Shown in pieces: positions 51,444 through 64,000 of a DNA stretch of 64,000 bases (the first letter of the stretch is position 1; each line of letters begins with the position of its first letter). A program made the position numbers and the translations under genes. Source of the stretch: JBCCOW01 sp039025855 (GTDB lineage Bacteria > Planctomycetota > Phycisphaerae > Phycisphaerales > Phycisphaeraceae); the NCBI GenBank assembly GCA_039025855.1, contig JBCCNL010000002.1:136227-200226 (forward strand), written 5' to 3'. The notes under the pieces were generated by a model. The model searched no databases, was not told the origin of the DNA, and saw only the letters and a program-made list of their open reading frames with translations.

Positions 51444-52007
51444 ATGAAACGCGCACTCCTGATCGTCCCCGCTCTCGCCCTCGCCGCCACCTTCGGCCTT
51501 GCTCCCACCTCCGCCTACGCCTGTGCCGGCTGCGGCTGCGAGGCCAAAAAGCCCACCACCGCCGAGAAGCCCGCCGCCACCGGAGACATCGTCGATGTCG
51601 CCGCGTCCACCGGCAAGTTCAACACCCTCCTCGCCGCCGCTACCGCCGCCGGCCTTGTGGATGTCCTCAAGAGCGATGGCCCCCTCACCGTCATGGCCCC
51701 GCACGACAAAGCCTTCGCCAAGCTCCCCGAGGGCACCGTCGAGTCCCTGCTTAAGCCCGAAAACAAGGACAAGCTCGTCGCCATCCTGACCTACCACGTC
51801 ATCCCCGGCGATGTGAAGGCCGCCGACGCCCTCAAGGCCGGCACCGCCACCACCGTCCAGGGCGGCGAACTCAAGTTCGAGCTCGTCGAACACGGCGATC
51901 ATAGCCACGCCACCGTCAACGGCGTCAACATCTCCGCCACCGACATCTCAGCCAGCAACGGCACGATCCACGTCATCGACGAGGTGCTCCTGCCCGCCGC
52001 CGAGTAA
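51444..52007 (+). CDS. Secreted fasciclin (FAS1) domain protein
   Basis: 187 aa from ATG at 51444. A signal peptide ending TSAYA is followed by a Cys-rich stretch (CAGCGCEAKK) and one FAS1 domain: DIVDVAASTGKFNTLLAAATAAGL, DGPLTVMAPHDKAFAKLP and the second conserved box VAILTYHVIPGDVKA, then IHVIDEVLLP. FAS1 proteins act in adhesion or the cell envelope. The Cys-rich start may bind metal or a lipid. A strong terminator follows at 52034-52075, so it is a single-gene unit. Confidence 0.92.
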   Translation: MKRALLIVPALALAATFGLAPTSAYACAGCGCEAKKPTTAEKPAATGDIVDVAASTGKFNTLLAAATAAGLVDVLKSDGPLTVMAPHDKAFAKLPEGTVESLLKPENKDKLVAILTYHVIPGDVKAADALKAGTATTVQGGELKFELVEHGDHSHATVNGVNISATDISASNGTIHVIDEVLLPAAE

Positions 52008-52033
52008 TCCACTCACCACATCCCGAACCCCTT

Positions 52034-52075
52034 AACGGCCGTGTCGCTCCGCCCCGAGCACACGGCCGTTTTTTT
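52034..52075 (+). terminator. Intrinsic terminator of the fasciclin gene
   Basis: AACGGCCGTGT (52034-52044) pairs perfectly with ACACGGCCGTT (52060-52070), and the RNA then ends in a T-run up to 52075. The 11-bp stem with a 15-base loop is 26 bases after the fasciclin stop. Confidence 0.9.
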
Positions 52076-52094
52076 CATCGTCAACCCACACCCC

Positions 52095-53129
52095 TCACGC
52101 CTTATAAAACTCCAGCCGAGGCCCCGCAAACTCCGCCGCCAACTCCACCAAACGCTCACGCCCCGCCTCATCTAAACCCACATGCCCCCGCATCAACGCC
52201 GCGTTCTCCTTCACCATCGCCGGCGTCTCCATCCCGCTCACCAGCGACGCCACCGGCAACGACCACACAAAACCCAACGCCTCCTCCAGCGATATCCGCT
52301 CCGGCACCAGCTTCGGCGCCACCCGGTCATCCCGCCGCCAGCCCCAGTCCACCCCGGTAAGCGCCCCGAACACCAGCGTCTTCATTGCCAGCACCCCGTA
52401 CCCCCGCTCCACCAGCTTCGGCAGCACCCCCTCAATAAAACTCGCATACCCCGGGTCCGCCACGTTCATCGGCATCTGGCACGTGTCCATCTCCACGCCC
52501 AACCCCTCCAGCCGTTCAAGCATCCGCAGGTGCGCCAGCCGCGACGTGTGCCCCGTGAAACCGATGTGCCGAACCTTCCCCTGCTCCCGCGCCTCGAGCA
52601 CCACATCCAGCACGCCGTTGTCGATCCGCCGGTCCACATCCTGCGGGCTCACCAACGCGTGGATCTGCATGAGGTCGATCACGTCCACCTTCAACCGCCG
52701 CCGGCAGTCGTCCATGTCCCGACGCGCCCCGGCCGCATCCCGCTCCTGCGTCTTGGTCATCAGGTAGATCGCCTCGCGGTACTTCGGCGTCAGGTACTTC
52801 CCCATCACCCGCTCCGCCTCGCCGCGCCCGTACTGCCGCGCGTTGTCATAAAACCGGATGCCCTCCTCCATCGCCGTCTCCAACAACGCCTGCCGCTGCC
52901 GCTCGTCCTGGTCCCGGTTGATCAGGTGCGACCCGCCGAAACACAACGCCGTCACCCACTGCCCCGTCCGCCCCAGCCGACGCATCGGGAGCAGCTCCCC
53001 GAACCGGTCCCGCGTCGGCGGCTTCTCCCCCGCCTCCGCCCAAGCCGAACCGCCTGCACCCAACCGTCCCGCCGTCAGGCCCGCCGTCACACCCATCAGC
53101 CCACGCAAGAAATCTCGGCGATCAATCAT
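52095..53129 (-). CDS. Tat-exported aldo/keto reductase
   Basis: 344 aa. The N-terminus RRDFLRGLMGVTAGLTAGRLGAGG carries a twin-arginine signal, so the mature protein is exported folded. The AKR tetrad is present: Asp and Tyr in RFYDNARQYGRG, Lys in LMTKTQER, His in LMQIHAL. A C-terminal helical extension (VKENAALMRGH) is normal in this bacterial AKR group. The ATG overlaps the end of the VTT membrane gene by eight bases. Substrate is unknown. Confidence 0.9.
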   Translation of the reverse strand: MIDRRDFLRGLMGVTAGLTAGRLGAGGSAWAEAGEKPPTRDRFGELLPMRRLGRTGQWVTALCFGGSHLINRDQDERQRQALLETAMEEGIRFYDNARQYGRGEAERVMGKYLTPKYREAIYLMTKTQERDAAGARRDMDDCRRRLKVDVIDLMQIHALVSPQDVDRRIDNGVLDVVLEAREQGKVRHIGFTGHTSRLAHLRMLERLEGLGVEMDTCQMPMNVADPGYASFIEGVLPKLVERGYGVLAMKTLVFGALTGVDWGWRRDDRVAPKLVPERISLEEALGFVWSLPVASLVSGMETPAMVKENAALMRGHVGLDEAGRERLVELAAEFAGPRLEFYKA

Positions 53130-53919
53130 TCCCTGAGTCTAACCGCTCACCCGCCCCCTCAGCCCCCGCCCGCCGCTTCACCACCCGCCACCCCCACCAC
53201 CCCAGCACCACCAACCCCAACCCACCCAGCACCGCCCCGCCCACCACCACCCGCCAATCACTCGCCCCCCGCTCAAACGCCTCCAACTCGCTCCCCAACC
53301 ACACCACCGTCGCCACCCTCGGCCCCATCCCCAAAACCGTCCCCAACACAAACGCCCCCAACCGAACCCCCACGCTCGCCCCCACCACATTCCCCAGCGC
53401 AAACGGCACCTGCGGCGGCAACCGACAAAGCCCCACCGCTCCCACCACCTTCAAAAGACGTCCATCCCCCTCGACGAGCACCCGAACCAACACCCCCCCC
53501 GCTTCACTCCCCTCCACCACCTCCCGCAGCCGCCCCCCCACCAATACCCGCGCCACACCCCACCCACCGACCGTCCCGATCACCACCGCCCCCAAAGCCC
53601 CCAATAACCCGCCGCCTATCCCGAACACATACCCCATCCCCAGCGACACCGCGTGCGTCGGCAGCACCGCCCCCGCCGCCAACACGCCACTCACCACCAC
53701 AAACAACCCCCACCAGCCCAACAGCACTACACCCTCCGCCCCCCGCACCGACTCCACACCCTCCCGCACCGGCTCCCAGATACCCAGCACTCCCAGCCCC
53801 GGGAGGACTACTACCAGCCCCGCCAACCCGAAAACCCGCCACAACCGCCGATCTCTCCACAGCCACGACCGTAATTTAACACCCCCCCGCTCTTCACTCG
53901 ACCGTTGATCTAAACCCAT
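53122..53919 (-). CDS. VTT/TVP38-TMEM64-like membrane protein
   Basis: 265 aa, with several hydrophobic helices: VFGLAGLVVVLPGLGVLGI, VVLLGWWGLFVVVSGVLAAGAVLPTHAVSLGMGYVFG, LGAFVLGTVLG and the last VVVGGAVLGGLGLVVLGWWGW. A conserved F/YGxxxG region (GYVFGIGGGLLGALGAVVIGT) and the central CRLPPQVPFALGNVVGA point to the VTT/DedA-related group. These proteins are linked to lipid scrambling or transport. The very high GC makes other frames open too, but helices and overlap with its neighbours support this one. Confidence 0.75.
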   Translation of the reverse strand: MGLDQRSSEERGGVKLRSWLWRDRRLWRVFGLAGLVVVLPGLGVLGIWEPVREGVESVRGAEGVVLLGWWGLFVVVSGVLAAGAVLPTHAVSLGMGYVFGIGGGLLGALGAVVIGTVGGWGVARVLVGGRLREVVEGSEAGGVLVRVLVEGDGRLLKVVGAVGLCRLPPQVPFALGNVVGASVGVRLGAFVLGTVLGMGPRVATVVWLGSELEAFERGASDWRVVVGGAVLGGLGLVVLGWWGWRVVKRRAGAEGAGERLDSGND

Positions 53920-53927
53920 ACCCCACG

Positions 53928-55040
53928 CTAGGCCGGCGAGCCGCCCCCCTCCGCATCACCAGCTCCACCGACCTCCCAATCCACGATCCAACCGTGAATC
54001 TGCTCTGCCATTAGCCCTGCTCCCGCCGCTTCGAACGCCTCCATCGCCGCCTTCCATGACGCGACTGGGTTGCCCAAATCTTGCCCCAGCTTGTTCGCTT
54101 CGGCTTGCATCACTCCCAAGTTCGCAGTCGTCTTTGCGTAACTAACAGGATGGTGCGTGCGGGTGCGGACCTGGAGTGCCGCCTTAAAGCAGTCGATGGC
54201 TTTCTGGATATTCGCCCTGCGGTCTCCTGTAGAAAGTTGTCCCCAAGCACCACCGAGGTTGTTCTTGGTCGTCGCCCAGTCCACGGGATATTGTTTGCGG
54301 GTGCGAACCTGTAGTGCTGCCTCAAAACAGTGGATAGCTTTCTGGATGTTCGCGCCGCGCTTGCCCGTTGGAAGATCCAACCAAGCAGCCCCGAGATTGT
54401 TGTAGGTCTTCGCCCACTCTATGGAATGGTGCTTACGGGTATAGACCTGAAGCGTCGCCTTGTAGCATTCGATCGCACTCTCGATGTTCGCCCCGCGGTC
54501 GCCCGTGGGCCCCGCGGGTAGTTTCCACCAAGCACCGCCAAGGTTGTTGTTGGTCGCTGCCCATTTCACAGGATAGTGCTCGCGGGTATGGACCTGAAGC
54601 GCCGCCTTGTAGCATTCGATGGCATTTTCGATGTTCGCCCCGCGGTCGCCTGTAAGAAGTTCCGACCAAGCAAGGCCGAGGTTGTTCTGAGTCCTCGCCC
54701 ATTCCACAGGATGTTCTTCGAGAGTGCGAAACTGGAGCGACACATTTTGGTGTTCGATGGCTTTCTGGATATTCGTCCCGCGGTCGCCTGTAGGAAGGAA
54801 TAACCACGTGTTGCCGGCGATCCCGTAGATTTTGCTACGGATAGCTGCGCCCTGAGAGTTGGGGTCTTCAAGGATCAGGTCCAGCCGTCGGACAATGGTT
54901 GCTAAGTCCGCATCCCTTCCGTAGCGTCGTGCTTCAATCTGGTCGGATTCGGCCTGATCCAGCGTGGCGTCCGGCTCCAGCGTGAAGCGGTGAAACCAGG
55001 CTAGGTCCGCAAACGTCTGCTCGTCGGTCACGGGGGTCAC
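53928..55040 (-). CDS. Tetratricopeptide-like repeat protein paired with P-loop ATPase
   Basis: 370 aa from GTG at 55040, which overlaps the ATPase stop as GTGA. Residues 84-318 are five repeats of about 46 aa, each with T-G-D-R-G-x-N-I, a central AIxCYKAALQVxTR and WAxTxNNLGxAW. This is a TPR-like superhelix found as sensor part of STAND proteins. The first 80 residues form a short helical cap, and the last 50 are another helical part with no enzyme motif. It is likely the partner or sensor of the upstream ATPase. Confidence 0.85.
   Translation of the reverse strand: MTPVTDEQTFADLAWFHRFTLEPDATLDQAESDQIEARRYGRDADLATIVRRLDLILEDPNSQGAAIRSKIYGIAGNTWLFLPTGDRGTNIQKAIEHQNVSLQFRTLEEHPVEWARTQNNLGLAWSELLTGDRGANIENAIECYKAALQVHTREHYPVKWAATNNNLGGAWWKLPAGPTGDRGANIESAIECYKATLQVYTRKHHSIEWAKTYNNLGAAWLDLPTGKRGANIQKAIHCFEAALQVRTRKQYPVDWATTKNNLGGAWGQLSTGDRRANIQKAIDCFKAALQVRTRTHHPVSYAKTTANLGVMQAEANKLGQDLGNPVASWKAAMEAFEAAGAGLMAEQIHGWIVDWEVGGAGDAEGGGSPA
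54087..54791 (-). repeat. Five near-identical 46-aa TPR-type repeats in the DNA
   Basis: The five units share long stretches at nucleotide level as well, for example the repeated equivalents of GACCGCGGGGCGAACATC. One unit has three extra codons (AGP), a typical slippage or unequal-recombination trace. Confidence 0.75.
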
Positions 55041-56485
55041 GACGGGCCTCCCTGCCGAGCGGTCCAGTGGTCAAGCCAGCGGCGGTGGAGGGTCTCGTGG
55101 TGGGCGGGGTCTTCGGCGAGTTCGCGGCGGAGGCCGCGGGTGAGGCTTTGATGGAAGGTGAACCAGTGCTCGTAGGGCGGGACGGTGTTGAGGAAGGGGT
55201 AGCGGCGGAGGCGACGCCAGGCGGCGTCCTCGGCGGCGTAACCTCCGCCGTGCATCGCGCGGGCGGCGGGCTCGTCGAAGCGGGGCGTGGCGGCAAGGGT
55301 GAGCAGCCAGTCGCGTTCGGTGTCATCGCGGACAGACTTTAGCAGCCGGCGGGTCAGGGCTTTCCAATCGCCGGCGGGGAGGCGGAAGGACGCGGCGGTG
55401 CTGGTGACTTGGCCTTGGAGGTCGCGTTCGTTGTCGATGGCGGTGGCGCAGAGTTCGAGCATCTGGACGAAGTAGTGGGCGGGGGCGTCGTCGGGCCGGT
55501 CTTCGGCGCAGGCGGCGAGCACGGCTTCGATCAGCTCGGGGTGATTGTCGAGCTGGAGCTCCCACTTGCCGAGCAGGGTCAGGGCGTCGCTCCGGTCGAA
55601 GCCGGCGACGGGGCGTTGGTCGGGCTGGTTGAGGGTGGGCTGATCGGGGAAGCGTTTGGCCCAGTCGCAGGGGTAGTGGCTGACGAAGACGGGGTAGAAC
55701 CGGCCGGTGGCGCTGAGGGCGGCGGTGGTGAGCGCGCGGAGGAAGGCGTCCTGGTCGCCGTGGCGGAAGCGGTCTTGCGGGGTGGCGAAGGCCTCGGCGT
55801 GGTCGAACATGACCACGGCCCGGCAGGCGGCGTTGGGGCGGCGGGGCAGCGTGTGCAGGTCGTCGACCAGCCGCTGCGGGAGTTCGGCGTAGATGCGTTC
55901 GGTGTGCTGGTAGGCGAGGGCTTTGAGGTGTTGGAAGTCGGAGAGGCCGCGGTCGGTTTTGAAGTAGTCCCAGAGCTTGCGGGCCCCGAGCCAGTCCGCG
56001 GCGGGCCCGAGGGCCTTTTTGGTGAGCTTGGCGACGGGGACGCCGGCGGGGATGAGGTCGAAGACTTCTTCGAGGCCTTGAGCGGTGGTGCCGCCGAGGG
56101 AGGCGGCGGTGTCGGAGGCCCGGCGTTCGCGGTCGGCGGTTTTGGCATCCACGACGCGGAGCCATTCGGTGGCGAGGTCGAAGCGGGGGGCGGGCTGATC
56201 GGGGAGCAGGCCGGTGCGGATGGCGGCGTAGACCTCGAGGGGCTGGAGGGCGCCTTGGCCATGGGGGCAGACATCGACGATCTTGCAGGGGATGCCCTCG
56301 GCGTCGCAGGTCTGTTTGAAGCGCTGGAGCAGGGTGGTCTTGCCGGCCCCGCCGACGCCGTGGAACCACAGGGGCGTGAGCTCGTTGCCGGGGCGGGCGA
56401 TCTGCGTCTCGAAGTGTTGGATATCCGCGACGCGGTTGGTGAACCGATCGGCGTTGAACCCCGGGATGGTGGGTGGCTCGGGCAC
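55037..56485 (-). CDS. STAND-like P-loop ATPase
   Basis: 482 aa from GTG at 56485; upstream sequence belongs to the SDR gene. NRVADIQHFETQI then Walker A G-V-G-G-A-G-K-T at residues 43-50 and a Walker B-like VVMFDHAEAFAT are typical of NACHT/STAND-type NTPases. The middle has FVSHYPCDW and a Pro-rich loop; the C-terminal half is helical. No effector (CHAT, nuclease, TIR) domain can be seen. It overlaps the TPR gene by four bases and is preceded by an SDR gene 11 bases away. Roles such as signalling or phage defence are possible, unproven. Confidence 0.8.
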   Translation of the reverse strand: MPEPPTIPGFNADRFTNRVADIQHFETQIARPGNELTPLWFHGVGGAGKTTLLQRFKQTCDAEGIPCKIVDVCPHGQGALQPLEVYAAIRTGLLPDQPAPRFDLATEWLRVVDAKTADRERRASDTAASLGGTTAQGLEEVFDLIPAGVPVAKLTKKALGPAADWLGARKLWDYFKTDRGLSDFQHLKALAYQHTERIYAELPQRLVDDLHTLPRRPNAACRAVVMFDHAEAFATPQDRFRHGDQDAFLRALTTAALSATGRFYPVFVSHYPCDWAKRFPDQPTLNQPDQRPVAGFDRSDALTLLGKWELQLDNHPELIEAVLAACAEDRPDDAPAHYFVQMLELCATAIDNERDLQGQVTSTAASFRLPAGDWKALTRRLLKSVRDDTERDWLLTLAATPRFDEPAARAMHGGGYAAEDAAWRRLRRYPFLNTVPPYEHWFTFHQSLTRGLRRELAEDPAHHETLHRRWLDHWTARQGGPS

Positions 56486-56496
56486 GCGGAGGAAGT

Positions 56497-57327
56497 TTAT
56501 CCCTGGGCGGCCCACGGGGCTTCGCTGTCGCCGATGCCGGAGGCGAGGTACCCGCCGTCGACGGGGATGGTGATGCCGTTGGTGAACTTGCCGGCGTCGC
56601 TGGCGAGGTAGACGGCAGCGCCGGCGATCTCGTCGGACGTGCCGAAGCGGGCCATCGGGGTGTGTTCGAGGATGCGTCGGCCGCGGTCGGTGCCCTCGAT
56701 CATCTTGCGGTTGATGTCGGTGGGGATAAAGCCGGGCGCGACGCCGTTGGTGCGGATGCCGTGCTTGGCCCACTCGTTGGCGAGGCTGTGGGTCAGGCCC
56801 ATCATGGCCGACTTCGCACAGGCGTAGGCGGTGACCTCGGTGAGCGAGACGTAGGACGAGATCGAGGCGACGTTGATGATGCAGCCGTCGTGCTGTTCAC
56901 GGAAGACGTGGCCGGCGGCCTGCGCGGCGCGGAGGGCACCGATGACGTGGATGTCGTACAGCGAGGCCATGTCGTCGGCGGTCAGGTCAAAGGTCGGCTT
57001 CTTGCACATGATGCCGGCGGAGTTCACGAGGATGTGCAGGCCGCCGAAGGTGTCGATGCAGGTTTGGACTGCCGCGTCGACCGAGTCCTGCGACGCGACA
57101 TCGAGCGACACGCCCACGGCCGGCGGGTGATCGTCGTCGTGCGCGTGGTCTAGCTTGAGCAGTGCTGCCACCGCGTCGTCCACCTTGGACTGTGTGCGTG
57201 AGCCCACCACGACCTTCGCGCCGTGCAGCATCAGGGCCTCAGCAATCGCAAGCCCGATGCCCGACGCCCCCCCGGTAACCAGAGCGACACGGCCGGTGAG
57301 ATCGAAGAGGGAGGTGTTGATGGGCAT
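56497..57327 (-). CDS. Short-chain dehydrogenase/reductase, gluconate 5-dehydrogenase-like
   Basis: 276 aa from ATG at 57327. The cofactor loop is ALVTGGASGIGLAIAEAL, active-site Ser in NVASISSYVS and the YxxxK pair in YACAKSAMMGL; the C-terminus IPVDGGYLASG is normal. It resembles gluconate 5-dehydrogenase or KduD-type enzymes, suggesting a keto-sugar-acid substrate. It is the first gene of the minus-strand unit that also encodes the ATPase and TPR protein and is divergent from a glucose/sorbosone dehydrogenase-like gene. Confidence 0.9.
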   Translation of the reverse strand: MPINTSLFDLTGRVALVTGGASGIGLAIAEALMLHGAKVVVGSRTQSKVDDAVAALLKLDHAHDDDHPPAVGVSLDVASQDSVDAAVQTCIDTFGGLHILVNSAGIMCKKPTFDLTADDMASLYDIHVIGALRAAQAAGHVFREQHDGCIINVASISSYVSLTEVTAYACAKSAMMGLTHSLANEWAKHGIRTNGVAPGFIPTDINRKMIEGTDRGRRILEHTPMARFGTSDEIAGAAVYLASDAGKFTNGITIPVDGGYLASGIGDSEAPWAAQG

Positions 57328-57456
57328 GGCTGAATTCCCTGGGTCAGTGGGTGTAGGTTGGCGGAGAGGGGCGGCTAAAGTACTCTCGGGGCGTGGCGTT
57401 GGGGCCATGTTTTACGGCTTTTTTCAAACAAATTCAGAATCGCGGAACCATCTCCC

Positions 57457-58671
57457 ATGCCGAAGCGCACACACCGTCCACTGGCCCGTCTCGCCCCGGT
57501 CCTGCTCGTGATTCTGGCCATGGCTCCCACGCCGGCCTGTGCCGGGCCCGACAGCGACGGCGTCTACCGCACCGACCACGAGTCCTTCAACAAGACGGTC
57601 GTCGTCGAAGACCTCGACAACCCCTGGTCGATGGCGATCCTCCCCGACGGGCGATGGCTGGTCTGCGAAAAGGAGGGCACGCTCCGGGTTGTGCAGGACG
57701 GCCGACTCCTCGACCAACCCGTCCGCGGCACGCCCGACGTCCACCCCGCCGGCCAGGGCGGCCTGCTCGAAGTCGCTGTCCACCCCGACTACGCCGAGCC
57801 CGGCAATCGGTGGGTCTACCTCGCCTACAGCCATCCCATCGAAGACGCCAACGGTCGCACCGTTGCCATGACCCGGGTCGTCCGCGGACGCATCACCGCC
57901 GACAACCGCTGGACCGACCAGGAAACCATCTTCGAGGCCCCGCCCTCCAGCTACCTCCGCGGACGCAACCACTACGGCACCCGCATCGTCTTCCACAACG
58001 GCTACCTCTTCCTCCCCATCGGCGACCGCGGCGTCATGCGCCACGCCCAGGACCTCTCCCTCCCCAACGGCAAGGTCCACCGCGTCTTCGACGACGGCCG
58101 AATCCCCGATGACAACCCCTTCGTCAACCACCCCGACCACCCGGACGCCCTGCCCACCATCTGGACCTACGGCAACCGCAACCCCCAAGGCCTCAACCTC
58201 CGCCCCACCCCGCCCGGCACCACCGCCCCACCACAGCTCTGGTCCGTCGAGCACGGCCCCCGCGGCGGCGACGAACTCAACCTCATCCGCCCCGGCATCA
58301 ACTACGGCTGGCCTGAGATCACCTACGGCATCAACTACAACGGCACCCCCATTACCGACAAGACCGAAGCCCCCGGCATGGAACAGCCCGTCGTCTACTG
58401 GACCCCGTCCCTCGCGGTCTGCGGCATGGACTTCTACACCGGCGACCGCTTCCCGAACTGGGACGGCGACCTGTTCATCGCCGCTCTCATCAAGCAGGAG
58501 GTCCGCCGCGTTCGGCTCCACCCCACCGAGCCCCGCGTCACCGAGCAGGAGGTCGTCATTAAAGACGAGGGCCGGGTCCGCGATATCCACGTCACCGAAG
58601 ACGGCCAGCTCTACGTCGTCTTCCACCGCCCGGGCCAGATCGTGCGACTCGACCCCGTCACCGGCCCGTAA
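57457..58671 (+). CDS. Secreted glucose/sorbosone dehydrogenase-like (PQQ-type) beta-propeller
   Basis: 404 aa. A signal peptide (LARLAPVLLVILAMAPTPACA) is followed by NPWSMAILPDGRWLVCEKEGTL and HPAGQGGLLEVAVHPDY, opening motifs of the GSDH family. Further blades include RNPQGLNL, EHGPRGGDELNLI and GINYGWPEITYG, known PQQ/metal-site segments. The final blade is VRDIHVTEDGQLYVVFHRPGQIVRL. It would oxidise sugars in the periplasm if PQQ is available; no PQQ synthesis gene is present here. Confidence 0.88.
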   Translation: MPKRTHRPLARLAPVLLVILAMAPTPACAGPDSDGVYRTDHESFNKTVVVEDLDNPWSMAILPDGRWLVCEKEGTLRVVQDGRLLDQPVRGTPDVHPAGQGGLLEVAVHPDYAEPGNRWVYLAYSHPIEDANGRTVAMTRVVRGRITADNRWTDQETIFEAPPSSYLRGRNHYGTRIVFHNGYLFLPIGDRGVMRHAQDLSLPNGKVHRVFDDGRIPDDNPFVNHPDHPDALPTIWTYGNRNPQGLNLRPTPPGTTAPPQLWSVEHGPRGGDELNLIRPGINYGWPEITYGINYNGTPITDKTEAPGMEQPVVYWTPSLAVCGMDFYTGDRFPNWDGDLFIAALIKQEVRRVRLHPTEPRVTEQEVVIKDEGRVRDIHVTEDGQLYVVFHRPGQIVRLDPVTGP

Positions 58672-58750
58672 ACGGGCTGAAACCCCTAAAACTCCATTTA
58701 TCTTATGTTGCCTGCTTTACCATGAGTAATTCTTATAGTAAAATCCGGAC

Positions 58751-59722
58751 GTGCAGTACATGCGCCTGTTCACCGATGTCGCGCGATGCCGAAGCCTCTC
58801 GGAGGCGGCGGAGCTGCACGGCATCACACAGTCTGCTGCCAGTCAACGTATCCAGAGTCTTGAAAAGCGTTTAGACGTTCGGCTGCTCGACCGCAGCGTC
58901 CGCCCGATCGCCCTCACCCCGGCAGGACAGATCTTTCTTAAAGGGTGCCACGAGATTGTCGCTCGCATCGAGGCGATCGAGCAGGAGGTCCGCATGACCG
59001 ACCGCGAACCGGTTGGGACCGTGCGGGTCTACGCCATGTATTCGACCGGGATCGGCTGGCTGAACGCAGTCCAGGAAGCCTTTGCTGCCAACTGCCCGGA
59101 TGTCGAAGTCCAGGTCCACTACGACCGCCCCGACATCATCCAGCAGGCGGTGCTCGCCGGCGAGTGCGACCTCGGGCTCGTCTCATTCCCCGATGACTGG
59201 GACGGCGTCGCCGGCCTCACCATCCGTGACGAGCCCATGGCCCTGGTCTGCCGACCCGACCACCCCCTGGCCAACGAACGCGAACCGCTCCCGCTCGCCC
59301 TGCTCACCGAATACCGCATGGCCGGCATCAGCCTGGACCTGCCGCTGGGCCGACGCACCCTCCAGGCCATCAAGAACGCCGGCGGCTGCCCCGACCTCAT
59401 CGACACCTTCGACAACACCGACACGCTCAAGTCCTTTATCCTCGAGGCCGGCTGCTTCGCCATCCTCCCCGAGCGCATCGTTGAACGCGAGTCAGACGCG
59501 GGTACCCTGGCGATCCGCCAGACCGCGCCCGGCCTAACCCGGCCCTTCGGCGTGATCCACAAGAAAGAACCCGGCCTCGGGCCCGCCGCCCAGGCCTTCG
59601 CCAACCACATCGTGGCCCACGGCGATAAGGCCCCCTCAACGGAGCCCAAACCGCCCCCAGAGGCCCGATCCGACACGGATGTCGCCGAGCACAAGGATTC
59701 AGAAGCACTCACCCACCGATAA
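58751..59722 (+). CDS. LysR family transcriptional regulator
   Basis: 323 aa from GTG at 58751; an ATG at 58760 is an alternative. The HTH is SLSEAAELHGITQSAASQRIQSLEKRLDVRLLDR, followed by a LysR effector domain (GTVRVYAMYSTGIGWLNAVQEAF; AGECDLGLVSFPDDW; DTFDNTDTLKSFILEAGC). The C-terminal 35 residues are a charged Pro/Glu-rich tail. The short AT-rich DNA just upstream (TTTACCATGAGTAA, then TATAGT at 58734-58739) may carry its promoter. It stands before gltB, so nitrogen metabolism is one possible target. Confidence 0.9.
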   Translation: MQYMRLFTDVARCRSLSEAAELHGITQSAASQRIQSLEKRLDVRLLDRSVRPIALTPAGQIFLKGCHEIVARIEAIEQEVRMTDREPVGTVRVYAMYSTGIGWLNAVQEAFAANCPDVEVQVHYDRPDIIQQAVLAGECDLGLVSFPDDWDGVAGLTIRDEPMALVCRPDHPLANEREPLPLALLTEYRMAGISLDLPLGRRTLQAIKNAGGCPDLIDTFDNTDTLKSFILEAGCFAILPERIVERESDAGTLAIRQTAPGLTRPFGVIHKKEPGLGPAAQAFANHIVAHGDKAPSTEPKPPPEARSDTDVAEHKDSEALTHR

Positions 59723-59951
59723 CCCTTAACGCCCTGCTCTCGACAGAAACCACACCCCCAAGCACAGCGCCTAGACTATTCAGCTCGGGGAATCGCCGGA
59801 AGTTACCTCGGAAACCGGCAAACTCAAGCCGCCGCAAGATTAATTCATCTGATCCGCGGTTTACAGCAAAACAGCCATCGGTCGCCTCCCGCCCACCACG
59901 CCGCGAGGCCGCCACCCGACCCGACCCTACAAGCCCTAACCACCACCCAAC

Positions 59952-64000
<4,049 letters not shown>

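Noticed and set aside
52182..53879. 565-aa plus-strand frame
   Set aside because: Antisense to the Tat aldo/keto reductase and VTT genes; Pro/His/Arg-rich and without domains.
54087..54791. CRISPR array from regular repeats
   Set aside because: The repeats are 138 bases, in frame and encode a TPR-type protein; there are no short palindromic repeats or unique spacers.
56486..56773. Longer N-terminus for the P-loop ATPase
   Set aside because: This extension overlaps the SDR gene in another frame and is a string of Arg/His/Pro; the ATPase is given its GTG start at 56485.

Overview
The window reads as a chromosomal piece of a GC-rich planctomycete, most likely a marine member of the Phycisphaerae. 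This is inferred from the combination of C-terminal PEP-CTERM anchors, short prepilin-like proteins ending in an H-X9-DG type box, several type I sulfatases, alpha-L-fucosidases and frequent starts without a Shine-Dalgarno sequence. No rRNA, tRNA or CRISPR array was recognised.

Positions 1-6125 (minus strand) hold a tightly coupled seven-gene sugar-catabolic operon: SDR dehydrogenase, ROK kinase, SIS-domain protein, FAD oxidoreductase, phosphotriesterase-like hydrolase, TIM-barrel epimerase and the start of a Gfo/Idh/MocA oxidoreductase. It faces a GntR-type regulator across a 66-bp gap that contains an inverted repeat. Positions 7228-11215 (minus) encode an SGNH esterase, a GH29 fucosidase and a sulfatase.

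Positions 11288-33547 look like a sulfated fucose-polymer utilisation region built from two similar modules. Each module has a LacI regulator behind a sigma70-like promoter, then a PEP-CTERM protein, a prepilin-like protein and secreted carbohydrate-active proteins. Module 1 continues into a GH2-like giant, an oxidoreductase, a cyclase-family hydrolase, a zinc dehydrogenase and an aldo/keto reductase, converging on fucU. Module 2 ends with a beta-helix protein and a second GH29 fucosidase. Between the modules lie a second sulfatase and a GH141-like beta-helix gene that has lost its 3' end at a transposase remnant.

Positions 33548-45240 form a heme and electron-transfer block. It begins with an unusual structured intergenic region and a promoter followed directly by a terminator, then hemA, a NirB-like flavoprotein fused to a di-heme-b membrane domain, an 11-heme cytochrome c, two small heme lipoproteins, a globin, a lipoprotein and a fused ResB-CcsA heme-attachment protein. 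Together these could carry NAD(P)H electrons across the membrane to periplasmic cytochromes.

Positions 45351-64000 are mostly housekeeping: a tandem-fused D-Ala-D-Ala ligase, malate:quinone oxidoreductase, an M42 peptidase, a small membrane protein, a pterin dehydratase, a fasciclin protein, a minus-strand operon (SDR, P-loop ATPase, TPR protein, VTT membrane protein, Tat-exported aldo/keto reductase), a glucose/sorbosone dehydrogenase-like protein, a LysR regulator and the 5' part of glutamate synthase (gltB), which runs off the window.
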